Positions 44,249 to 53,987 of a stretch of DNA of 64,000 bases are shown in pieces. The stretch lies in assembly GCA_035304345.1 (NCBI GenBank), contig DATGQE010000039.1, forward strand, positions 57,624 to 121,623. The letters run 5' to 3'. Made by a program: the position numbers and the translations under genes. Origin of the DNA: IDS-8 sp035304345. GTDB lineage: Bacteria; Pseudomonadota; Gammaproteobacteria; Steroidobacterales; Woeseiaceae. Position 1 is the stretch's first letter; each line of letters begins with the position of its first letter. Under the pieces are notes generated by a model. That model made no database searches. It was given only the letters and a program-made list of their open reading frames with translations, and was not told where the DNA came from.

Positions 44249-44968
44249 TCAGACCTCGCGAGGCGCTCGCGTTCCCGTCGCGCCGGGCAGCGTTTGCGCC
44301 GCCCAATCCAGCACGGTCCGGGTCACCTCCTCGATCGTCAGGTTGCTGGAATCCAGCAATCGGGCGTCGTCGGCGGGCTTGAGCGGCGCCACCGATCGCT
44401 CGGCGTCGCGCCGGTCGCGAGCCTCAATGTCGCGCGAAAGGGCGGGAAGGCTAACATCAAGTCCCTTTTCTTTCAACTGCTTATATCGCCGCTTCGCGCG
44501 CTCCCCGGGGCTGGCCGTCAGGAACACCTTGAGGGCGGCATCGGGGAAGATGACGGTCCCCATGTCGCGCCCGTCCGCGACCAGCCCCGGCGGGCGCCGG
44601 AAGCTGCGCTGCAGGCCCACCAGGGCCTCCCGCACCTCCGGCACCCCGGCGACCCGGGAGGCCAGGCGCCCGACCTCCTCGGTGCGGATCTCGGCCGTCA
44701 CGTCGTCCCCGGCCAGCAGGATGCGCTCCGTCCCGTCCTCCCCCGTCTCGAAACGGACGTCCAGGCCGCGCGCCACTTCCGCGAGCGCCTCCGGGGAGGC
44801 CCCGATCCTGCCCTGCCGCGCCGCCGCCAGCGCCGTGAGCCGGTACAGCACCCCGCTGTCGAGGAGGTGCCAGCCGAGCGCGGCGGCGACCCGGCGCGCG
44901 ATGGTGCCCTTCCCGGAGCCGCTCGGGCCGTCGATGGCGATCACCGGGGCCGCGGGCTGGGGGCTCAT
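44249..44968 (-). CDS. cmk: cytidylate kinase
   Basis: 239 residues. VIAIDGPSGSGKGTIARRVA is the P-loop; GLVADGRDMGTVIFPDAALK and FLTASPGERAKRRYKQL are CMP-binding/lid signatures. Phosphorylates (d)CMP. ATG 44968 overlaps the aroA stop (ATGA). The longer frame to 45958 is antisense-independent read-through of aroA in another frame and not real. Order aroA-cmk-rpsA is the conserved proteobacterial one. Confidence 0.96.
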   Translation of the reverse strand: MSPQPAAPVIAIDGPSGSGKGTIARRVAAALGWHLLDSGVLYRLTALAAARQGRIGASPEALAEVARGLDVRFETGEDGTERILLAGDDVTAEIRTEEVGRLASRVAGVPEVREALVGLQRSFRRPPGLVADGRDMGTVIFPDAALKVFLTASPGERAKRRYKQLKEKGLDVSLPALSRDIEARDRRDAERSVAPLKPADDARLLDSSNLTIEEVTRTVLDWAAQTLPGATGTRAPREV

Positions 44969-46266
44969 CCGGACGGGATCTCCGCGATTCGCGCGCCCGT
45001 CGAGCGCAGGCAGGCTGCGAAGCCGGGGAACGAGGTGGCCACATTGTCCGTGCCGAGAATCCGTACCGGTCCCGTCGCCTGCGTGCCGGCCACGGCGAAG
45101 CTCATCGCCACCCGGTGGTCGCCGCGGCTGTCGACCGTGCCGCCCGTGAGCCGGCCGCCGTGGACGACGGCGCCGTCCGGCGATTCGTCCACGCGCGCCC
45201 CGAGCCGCCGCAGGCCCTCGGCCATCACGGCGATCCGGTCGCTTTCCTTGACCCGGAGCTCGCCGATGCCGGCGAAGCGCGTCGCGCCCCGCGCGTGGGC
45301 CGCGGCCACGAACAGCACCGGGAACTCGTCGATCGCGCGGGACACCACGCCCGGTTCGACCTCGACGGCACGCAAAGTGCTCGAGCGCACGCGCAGGTCG
45401 GCCACCGGCTCGTCGCCCGCGAGGCCCGGGTTCTCGATGGCGATGTCGGCGCCCATGTCCCGCAGGATCTCGAGGAACCCGGTGCGGGTGGGGTTGACGC
45501 CGACACGCCGGATCAGGATCTCGCAGTCGGGGGCGAGCAGGCCGGCGAGCACGAGGAACGCGGCGGAGGAAAGGTCCGCCGGCACCTCGACGTCCACGGC
45601 GCGCGGCACCTGCCCGCCGGCCAGGCGGACCCGGTTCTCGCCGGACTCGACCTGCACGCCCATGGCCCGCAGCATCCGCTCCGTGTGATCGCGGGACGCG
45701 GCGGGCTCGGTGACGAAGGTTTCCCCGGACGCGTAGAGCCCCGCGAGCAGGATCGCGGACTTCACCTGCGCGCTCGCCATCGGCAGCGCGTACGTGATCC
45801 CGGCGAGGTGCGCCCCGCCGTGCACGGTGAGCGGAGGCAGGCCGTCCCGGCTGTCGATCCGCGCACCCATGCGCGACAGGGGCTCGATGATGCGCCGCAT
45901 CGGCCGGGTGCGCAGCGAGGCGTCGCCGGTCAACACCGCCGTGAACGCCTGGCCGCACAGGATGCCGGCGAGCAGCCGCATGCCGGTCCCGGAATTGCCG
46001 AGGTCGAGCGGTGCCGCCGGCGCCGAGAGCCCCCGCAGCCCGACGCCGTGCACGGTGACCTCGGTGTCCCGGCGGTCGATGGCCACCCCCATCGCGGCGA
46101 GCGCGCGCAGGGTGGCCAGGCAGTCCTCGCCCGCGAGGAAGCCGCGGATGCGGCTCGTGCCGTCGGCCACGGCGCCGAGCATGAGCGCCCGGTGGCTGAC
46201 GGACTTGTCGCCGGGCACCGTGACGGTGCCGCCGGCGAGGGCGGACGGTTCGACGACGAAATCCAT
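44965..46266 (-). CDS. aroA: 3-phosphoshikimate 1-carboxyvinyltransferase (EPSP synthase)
   Basis: 433 residues. GGTVTVPGDKSVSHRALMLG and LDLGNSGTGMRLLAGILCGQ are signatures of the shikimate-3-phosphate site; GDASLRTRPMRRIIEPLSRM and IGELRVKESDRIAVMAEGLR follow. Sixth step of the shikimate pathway. ATG 46266 chosen; the extension to 46431 overlaps pheA. It lies 67 bp after pheA; unlike in Pseudomonas there is no tyrA or second hisC between or fused to it. Confidence 0.97.
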   Translation of the reverse strand: MDFVVEPSALAGGTVTVPGDKSVSHRALMLGAVADGTSRIRGFLAGEDCLATLRALAAMGVAIDRRDTEVTVHGVGLRGLSAPAAPLDLGNSGTGMRLLAGILCGQAFTAVLTGDASLRTRPMRRIIEPLSRMGARIDSRDGLPPLTVHGGAHLAGITYALPMASAQVKSAILLAGLYASGETFVTEPAASRDHTERMLRAMGVQVESGENRVRLAGGQVPRAVDVEVPADLSSAAFLVLAGLLAPDCEILIRRVGVNPTRTGFLEILRDMGADIAIENPGLAGDEPVADLRVRSSTLRAVEVEPGVVSRAIDEFPVLFVAAAHARGATRFAGIGELRVKESDRIAVMAEGLRRLGARVDESPDGAVVHGGRLTGGTVDSRGDHRVAMSFAVAGTQATGPVRILGTDNVATSFPGFAACLRSTGARIAEIPSG

Positions 46267-46333
46267 GGCTGTCCCCGATTGTCTGGCGGCTAGCGGCCCG
46301 TTCCGCCGGCCCCGGTGCCTGCCCGGCGCGGCA

Positions 46334-47440
46334 TCAGCGCACCGCCTTGGGGTACGCGCCGATGACGCGGAACAGCGAGCTGATCTTCTCGAGCTCCTGC
46401 AGCGCGTCGGACAGCGGCGGTTCCTGGGCATGGCCGTCCAGGTCCAGGAAGAACACGTAATCCCAGTTGCGGCGGCGCGAGGGCCGCGACTCGATGCGGG
46501 TCATGTTCACCCCGAAGCGCGCGAACGGCTCGAGCAGGGCATGCAGCACGCCCGCGCCCGAGGCCGTGTCGGCCGTCGACACGAGCACGGTCGACTTGTC
46601 GTCGCCGCTGGGCGGCAGGAGGTCACGGCCCACGACGAGGAACCGGGTCGCGTTGTCCGGGCGATCCTCGATGTTACGAACGAGGTAGTCGAGGCCGTAC
46701 ACTTCCGCGGCGGCCTCCCCGCCGATCGCGGCGGTGCCCTTCTCGTCCCGGGCCCGGCGCGCGCCGACGGCGTTGCTGCTGACCCCGATCAGCTCGGCGT
46801 GCGGCAGGTACTCGCGCAGCCAGGCGCGGCACTGGGCGAGGGCCTGCTCGTGGGCGCAGACCCGCTCGATCGAGCCCAGGTCCTTCATGCGGCCGAGCAG
46901 GTGCTGCTCGATCCTAAGTTCTACCTCGCCCGCGATTTTCAAGGGCGAGGTCAGGAACATGTCGAGCGTATTGTTGACGGTCCCCTCCGTCGAGTTCTCC
47001 ACCGGCACCACGCCGAAGTCGGCATGCCCGCTCTCGACGTCGTGGAACACCTCGTCGATCGTGGCGAACGGCAAGGCGCGCACGGAGTGCCCGAAATGGC
47101 GGTAGACGGCGGCCTGGGTGAAGGTCCCTTCCGGCCCGAGGAAGCCGATCTTGAGCGGCTCCTGCTGCGCGAGGCAGGCGGACATGATCTCCCGGAACAG
47201 GCGCAGCATCTCCTCGTCCCGGAGCGGGCCGCGGTTGCGCTCGAGCACGCGCCGCAGCACCTGGGATTCGCGCTCCGGCCGGTAGTAATCGACCGCCTTG
47301 GCGAGCTCGCCCTTGGCCACGCCGACCTGCTGCGCCCAGGTGGCGCGCTCGCTGATCAGGTCCTGAATGCGGATGTCGATCTCGTCGATGCGACGCCGTA
47401 TCGTTTCGAGGTCCGGGGTACCGCCCGTGTCTTTTGCCAT
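46334..47440 (-). CDS. pheA: chorismate mutase / prephenate dehydratase
   Basis: 368 residues in three domains: AroQ chorismate mutase (about 10-90; LETIRRRIDEIDIRIQDLIS), prephenate dehydratase (about 95-275; IGFLGPEGTFTQAAVYRHFG, VVPVENSTEGTVNNTLDMFL, DNATRFLVVG) and a C-terminal ACT domain (LLEPFARFGVNMTRIESRPS) that senses phenylalanine. Leads from chorismate to phenylpyruvate. Confidence 0.97.
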   Translation of the reverse strand: MAKDTGGTPDLETIRRRIDEIDIRIQDLISERATWAQQVGVAKGELAKAVDYYRPERESQVLRRVLERNRGPLRDEEMLRLFREIMSACLAQQEPLKIGFLGPEGTFTQAAVYRHFGHSVRALPFATIDEVFHDVESGHADFGVVPVENSTEGTVNNTLDMFLTSPLKIAGEVELRIEQHLLGRMKDLGSIERVCAHEQALAQCRAWLREYLPHAELIGVSSNAVGARRARDEKGTAAIGGEAAAEVYGLDYLVRNIEDRPDNATRFLVVGRDLLPPSGDDKSTVLVSTADTASGAGVLHALLEPFARFGVNMTRIESRPSRRRNWDYVFFLDLDGHAQEPPLSDALQELEKISSLFRVIGAYPKAVR

Positions 47441-47542
47441 GTGGAATCCTGGCTCACGATCTCGGAGACCGCCGGTGCATCGGCTCTCGTGCCGCCGCCG
47501 GTCGGCTGCGGCCGGTGAAGCAAGGCTCGGACGGCTCCCGGA

Positions 47543-48721
47543 TCAGGATATCGGCTTGCCGAGGTTTCGCAAGGAGAGCACGCCCTTGATCGCGGCCAGC
47601 TTCGACAGGGTGGCCTCCGGCACGGGGCCGTCCAGGTCCACGATCGTGTAGGCGCTCTCCCCGAGGGACTTGTTGAGCAGGTCCTCGATGTTCAGGTTGA
47701 CCTCCCCGAGGGCGGTGGAGATCTGGCCGACCATGTTCGGCACGTTCGCATTCGCGATGGTGATGCGCCACGTGTCGGTGCGTGGCATGACCGCCTCCGG
47801 GAAGTTCACGGAGTTGCGGATGTTGCCGTTCTCCAGGTAGTCCCGGAGGGTGTCGGCCACCATGACCGCGCAGTTCTCCTCGGCCTCCACGGTCGAGGCG
47901 CCGAGGTGCGGCAGGGCGATCACCTTCGGGTGGCGCAGCAGCTCCGGGGCGGGAAAATCGCAGACATAGGTGCGCAGGCGGCCGGCGTCCAGGGCGGCCA
48001 GCACGGCCGCGTTGTCCACCACCGCGCCGCGCGCGAAGTTGATGAGGACCCCCTTGCCCGGCATCAGGGCCAGCCGGTCGCGGTTGACCAGGTGGTGCGT
48101 GGCCTCGATCAGCGGCACGTGCACCGTCACGGCGTCGGACCGTTTGAACAGGTGATCGAGGGTGTCCGCCTGCTGCACCCCGGAGGAGAGTTGCCACGCG
48201 CGCTTGACCGTGATGTCCGGGTCGAAGCCGATGACGTTCATGCCGAGCGCCAGCGCGGTGTTCGCGACCTCGACGCCGATCGCCCCGAGGCCGATCACGC
48301 CCAGGGTGCGGCCAGGCAGCTCGAACCCGACGAACTGCTTCTTGCCGGCTTCGACGGCCTGCGCGAGCTCCTTCCCTTCCATGGTGAGGCCGCGCACGTA
48401 GTCGCGGGCATCGCAAAGGTTGCGGGCCGCCACGAGCAACCCGGCGATGACGAGCTCCTTCACGGCATTCGCGTTCGCACCGGGCGCGTTGAACACCGGC
48501 ACCCCCCGCGCGCTCATCGCTTTCACCGGGATGTTGTTCACGCCGGCGCCCGCGCGGCCGATGGCGACCACGGAGTCCGGAATCTCCATGGAATGCAGGT
48601 CCGCCGAGCGAACGAGGATGGCGTCGGGCCGGGCGATGTCGGACGCTACTTCGTAGCGCTCGCGGGGGAAACGCCGCAGGCCGGCCACGGCGATGTTGTT
48701 CAGCGTCCGGATCTTGTACAT
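47543..48721 (-). CDS. serA: D-3-phosphoglycerate dehydrogenase
   Basis: 392 residues: substrate and NAD domains (TLGVIGLGAIGVEVANTALA, INFARGAVVDNAAVLAALDA, HLGASTVEAEENCAVMVADT with the catalytic His) and a C-terminal ACT domain (MVGQISTALGEVNLNIEDLL) likely binding serine. First step of serine synthesis. It sits directly downstream of serC, the second step, 97 bp away. This shorter SerA type is distinct from the longer ASB-domain type. Confidence 0.93.
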   Translation of the reverse strand: MYKIRTLNNIAVAGLRRFPRERYEVASDIARPDAILVRSADLHSMEIPDSVVAIGRAGAGVNNIPVKAMSARGVPVFNAPGANANAVKELVIAGLLVAARNLCDARDYVRGLTMEGKELAQAVEAGKKQFVGFELPGRTLGVIGLGAIGVEVANTALALGMNVIGFDPDITVKRAWQLSSGVQQADTLDHLFKRSDAVTVHVPLIEATHHLVNRDRLALMPGKGVLINFARGAVVDNAAVLAALDAGRLRTYVCDFPAPELLRHPKVIALPHLGASTVEAEENCAVMVADTLRDYLENGNIRNSVNFPEAVMPRTDTWRITIANANVPNMVGQISTALGEVNLNIEDLLNKSLGESAYTIVDLDGPVPEATLSKLAAIKGVLSLRNLGKPIS

Positions 48722-48818
48722 CTGCAGTGCCTTCGAGGTCGGTTGCGTCCGAGGCGTCGCACGCCTCGAGTCGATTTCCAGTGTTACGATTTGTGCGGTG
48801 CGCCGTCCTGCAGCAGGG

Positions 48819-49898
48819 TCAGCCGTGCCGGCGCTCGAAATCGCGCATGAAGTCGATCAGCGCGTCGACACCGGCTTCCGGCATCGCGTTGTAGATCGAG
48901 GCTCGCATGCCGCCGACGGAACGATGGCCCTTGAGGTTGGCGAGCCCGGCGTCGCGTGCTTCCGCCAGGAACGTCGCATCGAGCGCCGGATCCGCGAGCA
49001 CGAACGGCACGTTCATCCAGGAGCGGCAGCGCTCGTTCACCGGGTTGGAGTAGAAGCCGGAGGCGTCGATCGCGTCGTACAGCTTGCGCGCCTTGCGCTC
49101 GTTGACGGCGGCCATCGCTTCGAGCCCGCCCTTGCGTTTCAGGTCGGCAAACACGAGGCCCGCCACGTACCACGCGAACGTCGGCGGCGTGTTGCTCATC
49201 GACCCCGATTCGGCGTAGGTCGCATACCGGAGCAGGGTCGGCAGGTCGTCGCGCCGGGCCTGCAGCAGGTCCCGCCGCACGATCACGATCGTGAGCCCCG
49301 CCGGGCCGATGTTCTTCTGCGCCCCGGCGTAGATCACGCCGAACCGGCCCACGTCGATCGGCCGTGACAGGATCGTGCTGGACATGTCGGCGACCAGCGG
49401 CACGTTGCCGGTGTCCGGAACGAAGTGGAATTCCACGCCGCCGATCGTCTCGTTGGGCGTGTAGTGGACGTACGCCGCATCGGCGCTCAACCGCCATCCG
49501 GCGGGATCCGGGATATCGGTGTAGCCGCTGTCCGCCGCGTCGGCCGCGACGTTCACGTCGGCGAAGCGCCCTGCTTCGCCGAGGGCCTTCTTCGACCAGC
49601 TCCCGGTATTGACGTAGTCCACCCGTTGCCCGGGAGCCGCGAGGTTGAGCGGCACCATCGCGAACTGCAGCGTCGCCCCGCCCTGCGCGAACAGCACCGC
49701 GTAGTCGGCGGGAATCGCGAGCAGGTCCCGCAGGTCCTGTTCCGCCCGTTCCGCCACCGCGCTGAACTCCTTGCCCCGGTGGCTGACCTCCATGACCGAC
49801 ATGCCGCCCTGCCAGTCGGGAATGTCCTCGCGGATCTGCGCCAGAACCTCCTCCGGCAGCATCGCCGGCCCTGCACTGAAATTGAACACGCGCGCCAT
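48819..49898 (-). CDS. serC: phosphoserine aminotransferase
   Basis: 359 residues. MARVFNFSAGPAMLPEEVLA start, VLFAQGGATLQFAMVPLNLA, the PLP lysine in VIYAGAQKNIGPAGLTIVIV, and SNTPPTFAWYVAGLVFADLK are SerC signatures. Makes 3-phosphoserine (and takes part in pyridoxine synthesis). ATG 49898 is 17 bp after gyrA; long frames upstream are shadows of gyrA. Confidence 0.97.
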   Translation of the reverse strand: MARVFNFSAGPAMLPEEVLAQIREDIPDWQGGMSVMEVSHRGKEFSAVAERAEQDLRDLLAIPADYAVLFAQGGATLQFAMVPLNLAAPGQRVDYVNTGSWSKKALGEAGRFADVNVAADAADSGYTDIPDPAGWRLSADAAYVHYTPNETIGGVEFHFVPDTGNVPLVADMSSTILSRPIDVGRFGVIYAGAQKNIGPAGLTIVIVRRDLLQARRDDLPTLLRYATYAESGSMSNTPPTFAWYVAGLVFADLKRKGGLEAMAAVNERKARKLYDAIDASGFYSNPVNERCRSWMNVPFVLADPALDATFLAEARDAGLANLKGHRSVGGMRASIYNAMPEAGVDALIDFMRDFERRHG

Positions 49899-49915
49899 TG
49901 TCCCGGTCCGCGCGC

Positions 49916-52456
49916 TCAGGCGTCGTCTTCGTCGATGGCTTCGATGCGCGCGAGCCCGACCAGGCGTTGACCCGGCTCGAGCCGGATCAGGCGGACGCCC
50001 TGGGTGTTGCGCCCGATGATCGGGATGTCCGCGACCGGCGTGCGTACGAGCGTGCCGTTCGAGCTGATCAGCATGATTTCGTCGTCCTCCTTGACCTGCA
50101 ATGCCCCTACGGTCTGGCCGTTGCGCTCCGTCGTCTGGATGGCGATGACGCCCTGGCCGCCGCGGCCCTGCACCGGAAAGTCGCTCATCGCCGTGCGCTT
50201 CCCGAAGCCGTTCTCCGTGGCCGTGAGCAGCATGCCGTCGCCCACGATCACGAGCGCGATCACCTCGTGCTCGCGTGCGAGCTTGATGCCGCGCACGCCT
50301 GCCGCGCCCCGCCCCATCGGGCGCACGTCGCCCTCGTTGAAGCGGATGGCCTTGCCGTTGCTGGCGACCAGCATGATGTCGCGCTTGCCGTCCGTGATGC
50401 AAACGTCGACCAGGCGATCGTCGTTGCGCAGGTCGATCGCGATGATGCCACTCGAGCGCGGCCGGGAGAACAGGCTGAGCGACGTCTTCTTCACGGTTCC
50501 GCCGCTCGTCGCCATGAAGACGTAGCTGCCGGCATCGTACTGCCGGATCGGCAGCACGGCGTTGATGCGCTCGTTCTCGCCGAGCGGCAGCAGGTTCACG
50601 ATCGGCTTGCCGCGCGCACCGCGCCCGGACTGCGGCACCTCGTAGACCTTGAGCCAGTAGACCTTGCCGCGGCTCGAGAAGCACAGCAGCGTGTCGTGGG
50701 TGTTCGCCACGAACAGCTTGTCGATGAAGTCCTCGTCCTTGACCTTGGCGGCCGAGCGGCCGCGGCCGCCGCGCCGCTGCGCCTGGTAGGCGTCGATCGG
50801 CTGGGCCTTCGCATAGCCGCCGTGCGACAGCGTGACGACGACCTCCTCCGGCGGAATGAGGTCCTCGATGCTGAGGTCCGCCTGGTCCTCGACGATCTCG
50901 GTGCGGCGCGGATCGCCGAACTGCTCGCGGACTTCGATCAGCTCCTGCCGGATCACGTTCAACAGCTCGTCGGGATCCGTGAGGATGTTGGAGAGGTAAC
51001 GGATGCGGTCCAGGATTTCCCGGTACTCGGTGAGTATCTTCTCCTGCTCGAGGCCGGTCAGGCGGTGCAGCCGCAAGTCGAGGATCGCCTGCGCCTGCGC
51101 TTCCGACAGCCGGTAGCCGCCGTCGACGAGGCCCAGGCCTTCCGGCAGGTCGTCCGGCCGCGTGTCGGTGTCCCCGGCGCGCTCCAGCATCGCCGTGACC
51201 GACCCCGGCGGCCATGCTCGCGCCATCAGCCCCTGCTTGGCCTCGGCAGGCGAAGGCGACGCCTTGATCAAGGCGATCACGTCGTCGATGCTCGCGAGGG
51301 CCACGGCCTGGCCTTCGAGAATGTGTGCCCGGTCGCGGGCCTTGCGCAGGTCGTAGATCGTGCGGCGGGTGACGACTTCGCGCCGATGGGCCAGGAAAGC
51401 CTCGAGCATCTGCTTGAGGTTCATCAGCTTCGGCTGGCCCTCGTGCAGCGCGACCATGTTGATGCCGTACACGCTCTGCAGCGGCGTCTGCTTGTACAGG
51501 TTGTTCAGCACGACGTCGGCAATCTCGCCGCGCCGGAGCTCGATGACGATGCGCATGCCGTCCTTGTCGGACTCGTCGCGCAGCTCGCTGATGCCCTCGA
51601 TGCGCTTCTCGCGGACGAGCTCGGCGATCTTCTCGATCAACCGTGCCTTGTTCACCTGGTACGGCAGCTCGGTGACGATGATCGCTTCCTTGCCGCGGTC
51701 GTCGATCGCCTCGACGGTGGCCCGGGCCCGCATGTACACGCGCCCGCGCCCGGTCCGGTACGCCGCAGCGATGCCCTGCGTCCCGTTGATGATTCCGGCC
51801 GTGGGGAAATCCGGCCCCGGCATGTACTTCATCAGGCCGGCGACGTCGATGGACGGGTCGTCGATGAGCGCCAGCGCCGCGTTCACCGTTTCGGTCAGGT
51901 TGTGAGGCGGTATGTTGGTCGCCATGCCGACCGCGATTCCCGACGAGCCGTTCACCAGCAGGTTCGGGATGCGCGTCGGCATGACCGACGGCTCGCGCTC
52001 GGTGCCGTCGTAGTTGTCGACGAAGTCGACCGTCTCCTTGTCAATGTCGGCGAGGATTTCGTGCGCGATGCGCGACATCCGCACCTCGGTGTAGCGCATG
52101 GCCGCCGGCATGTCGCCGTCCACCGAGCCGAAGTTCCCCTGCCCGTCCACCAGCATGTAGCGCAGCGAGAAGGGCTGCGCCATGCGGACGATGGTGTCGT
52201 ACACGGCGGTATCGCCGTGCGGGTGGTACTTACCGATGACGTCGCCGACGACGCGGGCGGATTTCTTGTAGGGCTTGTTGTAGTCGTTGCCGAGCTCGCG
52301 CATCGCGTACAGGACACGCCGATGCACCGGCTTCAGGCCGTCGCGGACGTCCGGCAGCGCGCGCCCCACGATCACGCTCATGGCGTAATCGAGGTACGAT
52401 TGCTTCATCTCGGCTTCGAGACTTACCGAGAGTATTTCCTGCGCGATTTCAGCCAT
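49916..52456 (-). CDS. gyrA: DNA gyrase subunit A
   Basis: 846 residues. The catalytic tyrosine is in AMRYTEVRMSRIAHEI; DGLKPVHRRVLYAMRELGND and GKYHPHGDTAVYDTIVRMAQ are the winged-helix/QRDR area, with Ser-equivalent HGDTAVYD. The GyrA-box region of the beta-pinwheel is QRRGGRGRSAAKVKDEDF. It introduces negative supercoils with GyrB. The quinolone-site residue at the Ser83 equivalent position is Thr (HGDTAVYD), as in several naturally less sensitive species; effect not testable here. A TATTAT -10-like element lies at 52580-52585. Confidence 0.97.
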   Translation of the reverse strand: MAEIAQEILSVSLEAEMKQSYLDYAMSVIVGRALPDVRDGLKPVHRRVLYAMRELGNDYNKPYKKSARVVGDVIGKYHPHGDTAVYDTIVRMAQPFSLRYMLVDGQGNFGSVDGDMPAAMRYTEVRMSRIAHEILADIDKETVDFVDNYDGTEREPSVMPTRIPNLLVNGSSGIAVGMATNIPPHNLTETVNAALALIDDPSIDVAGLMKYMPGPDFPTAGIINGTQGIAAAYRTGRGRVYMRARATVEAIDDRGKEAIIVTELPYQVNKARLIEKIAELVREKRIEGISELRDESDKDGMRIVIELRRGEIADVVLNNLYKQTPLQSVYGINMVALHEGQPKLMNLKQMLEAFLAHRREVVTRRTIYDLRKARDRAHILEGQAVALASIDDVIALIKASPSPAEAKQGLMARAWPPGSVTAMLERAGDTDTRPDDLPEGLGLVDGGYRLSEAQAQAILDLRLHRLTGLEQEKILTEYREILDRIRYLSNILTDPDELLNVIRQELIEVREQFGDPRRTEIVEDQADLSIEDLIPPEEVVVTLSHGGYAKAQPIDAYQAQRRGGRGRSAAKVKDEDFIDKLFVANTHDTLLCFSSRGKVYWLKVYEVPQSGRGARGKPIVNLLPLGENERINAVLPIRQYDAGSYVFMATSGGTVKKTSLSLFSRPRSSGIIAIDLRNDDRLVDVCITDGKRDIMLVASNGKAIRFNEGDVRPMGRGAAGVRGIKLAREHEVIALVIVGDGMLLTATENGFGKRTAMSDFPVQGRGGQGVIAIQTTERNGQTVGALQVKEDDEIMLISSNGTLVRTPVADIPIIGRNTQGVRLIRLEPGQRLVGLARIEAIDEDDA

Positions 52457-52638
52457 ACTCGTTCACAAATCCGCGCCGACCCCGCCGCGAAGACGGATCC
52501 GGACATTCGAAATCGACCGGGTTCAGCTCGGAATCCCTGCGTTGCCGAGGGCGATGGGCAGCACCAAATCCGAGCGCAAATAATACCATAGGATGCGCCC
52601 ATCCGCAGGTGCTCACCCGCAATGGCCCCGCCGCGCGG

Positions 52639-52644
52639 TATCAT
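52639..52644 (+). promoter_or_regulatory. -10 element for mtaD, suggesting a leaderless transcript
   Basis: TATCAT ends 6 bp before the mtaD ATG, so the transcript would begin at or next to the start codon. No ribosome binding site is visible and the -35 is weak. Confidence 0.4.
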
Positions 52645-52650
52645 GCCCCG

Positions 52651-53982
52651 ATGCTGCAATGTGACCTGCTGATCCTGCCCCGCTGGTGCGTGCCCGTCGA
52701 ACCGGGCGGTGTGCTCGAGCAGCACGCGGTCGCGGTCTCCGACGGGCGCATCGTCGAGGTCCTGCCTGCCGCGGAGGCGAGGCAGCGCTACCGCCCCGGC
52801 GCGCTGGTGGAACGCCCGCAGCACGTGCTCATACCCGGCCTCGTGAACGCCCACACGCACGCGGCCATGACCCTGTTTCGCGGCATCGCCGACGACCTGC
52901 CGCTGGAGCGCTGGCTGGCCGACGGCATCTGGCCCAACGAGAAGCGCTGGGCGAGCGCGGAGATGGTCCGCGACGGCACGCGCCACGCGATCGCGGAGAT
53001 GCTGCTCTCCGGCGTGACCTGCTTCAGCGACCAGTACTTCTTCCCCGAGGTCGTGGCCGCAACCGCTGCCGAATGCCACGTGCGCGCCATGGTCGGCACC
53101 CCGGTGATCGACTTCGCGACGGCCTGGGCCGGGAGCGCCTCGGAATACCTGCGCAAGGGCGCCGAGCTCGTGCACGATCGCTATGCCGACGACCCGCTGA
53201 TCAGCACCTGCTTCACGCCGCACTCGACTTACGTGGTGTCCGACGAGGCATTCCGCGAGCTGCGGGTGCTCGCCGACCAGCTCGACGTGCCGGTGCAGAT
53301 CCACCTGCACGAGACGGCGCACGAGGTCGAAGACGCGGTCCGGACGACCGGCAAGCGGCCGCTCGAACGGCTCCGGGACCTGGGCTTCCTGAACGCCTCG
53401 CTCACCGCGGTCCACGCGGTGCACCTGACCGACGAGGAGATCCGGCAACTGGGCGAAGCCGGCGTCACGGCCGTGCACTGCCCCCGCTCGAATCTCAAGC
53501 TCGCGAGCGGCATCGCGCGCGTGCCGGCCATGCGCGCGGCCGGCATCACGGTCGGCATCGGCACCGACGGTGCCGCCAGCAACAACGTGCTCGACATGCT
53601 GGGCGAGATGCGTGCCGCCGCCCTCCTCGCGAAAACCGCCGCCGCGAACGCGGCCGCGCTGACCGCCGCGGAGGCGCTGCGCATGGCCACCCTCGATGGC
53701 GCGCGGGTGCTCGGGCTCGATGCCGTCACGGGCTCGATCACCGCGGGCAAATGGGCCGATCTCGCCTGCATCGACCTCGGCACGCTCAACAGCCAGCCCG
53801 TTTATGACCCCGTGTCCCAGCTCGTTTACACTGCGCACCCGGAGCAGGTGACCGACGTCTGGGTGGCGGGGCGGCAGCTCGTCGAGGAACATCGCCTGCT
53901 GGGCATGGACGTGAGCGACATCCTGCTGCGCACCGCGGAGTGGCAGCAGCGGATCGCGGCGAAGACAGGACGGGAGAGCTGA
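52651..53982 (+). CDS. mtaD: 5-methylthioadenosine / S-adenosylhomocysteine deaminase-type amidohydrolase
   Basis: 443 residues, TRZ/ATZ amidohydrolase family. Metal ligands: LVNAHTHAAMTLFRG, QIHLHETAHE, TAVHAVHLTDEEIRQL and GIGTDGAASNNVLDMLGEMR. ITAGKWADLACID is the C-terminal beta-sandwich signature. Most relatives deaminate methylthioadenosine, SAH or adenosine. It opens a rightward set mtaD-ubiG-phosphatase-rmuC-yciK. ATG 52651 chosen over an in-frame start at 52609. Confidence 0.9.
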   Translation: MLQCDLLILPRWCVPVEPGGVLEQHAVAVSDGRIVEVLPAAEARQRYRPGALVERPQHVLIPGLVNAHTHAAMTLFRGIADDLPLERWLADGIWPNEKRWASAEMVRDGTRHAIAEMLLSGVTCFSDQYFFPEVVAATAAECHVRAMVGTPVIDFATAWAGSASEYLRKGAELVHDRYADDPLISTCFTPHSTYVVSDEAFRELRVLADQLDVPVQIHLHETAHEVEDAVRTTGKRPLERLRDLGFLNASLTAVHAVHLTDEEIRQLGEAGVTAVHCPRSNLKLASGIARVPAMRAAGITVGIGTDGAASNNVLDMLGEMRAAALLAKTAAANAAALTAAEALRMATLDGARVLGLDAVTGSITAGKWADLACIDLGTLNSQPVYDPVSQLVYTAHPEQVTDVWVAGRQLVEEHRLLGMDVSDILLRTAEWQQRIAAKTGRES

Positions 53983-53987
53983 GTTAC

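Noticed and set aside
49898..52591. A long open frame opposite gyrA
   Set aside because: Shadow frame; gyrA on the minus strand has the full motif set and the expected length.
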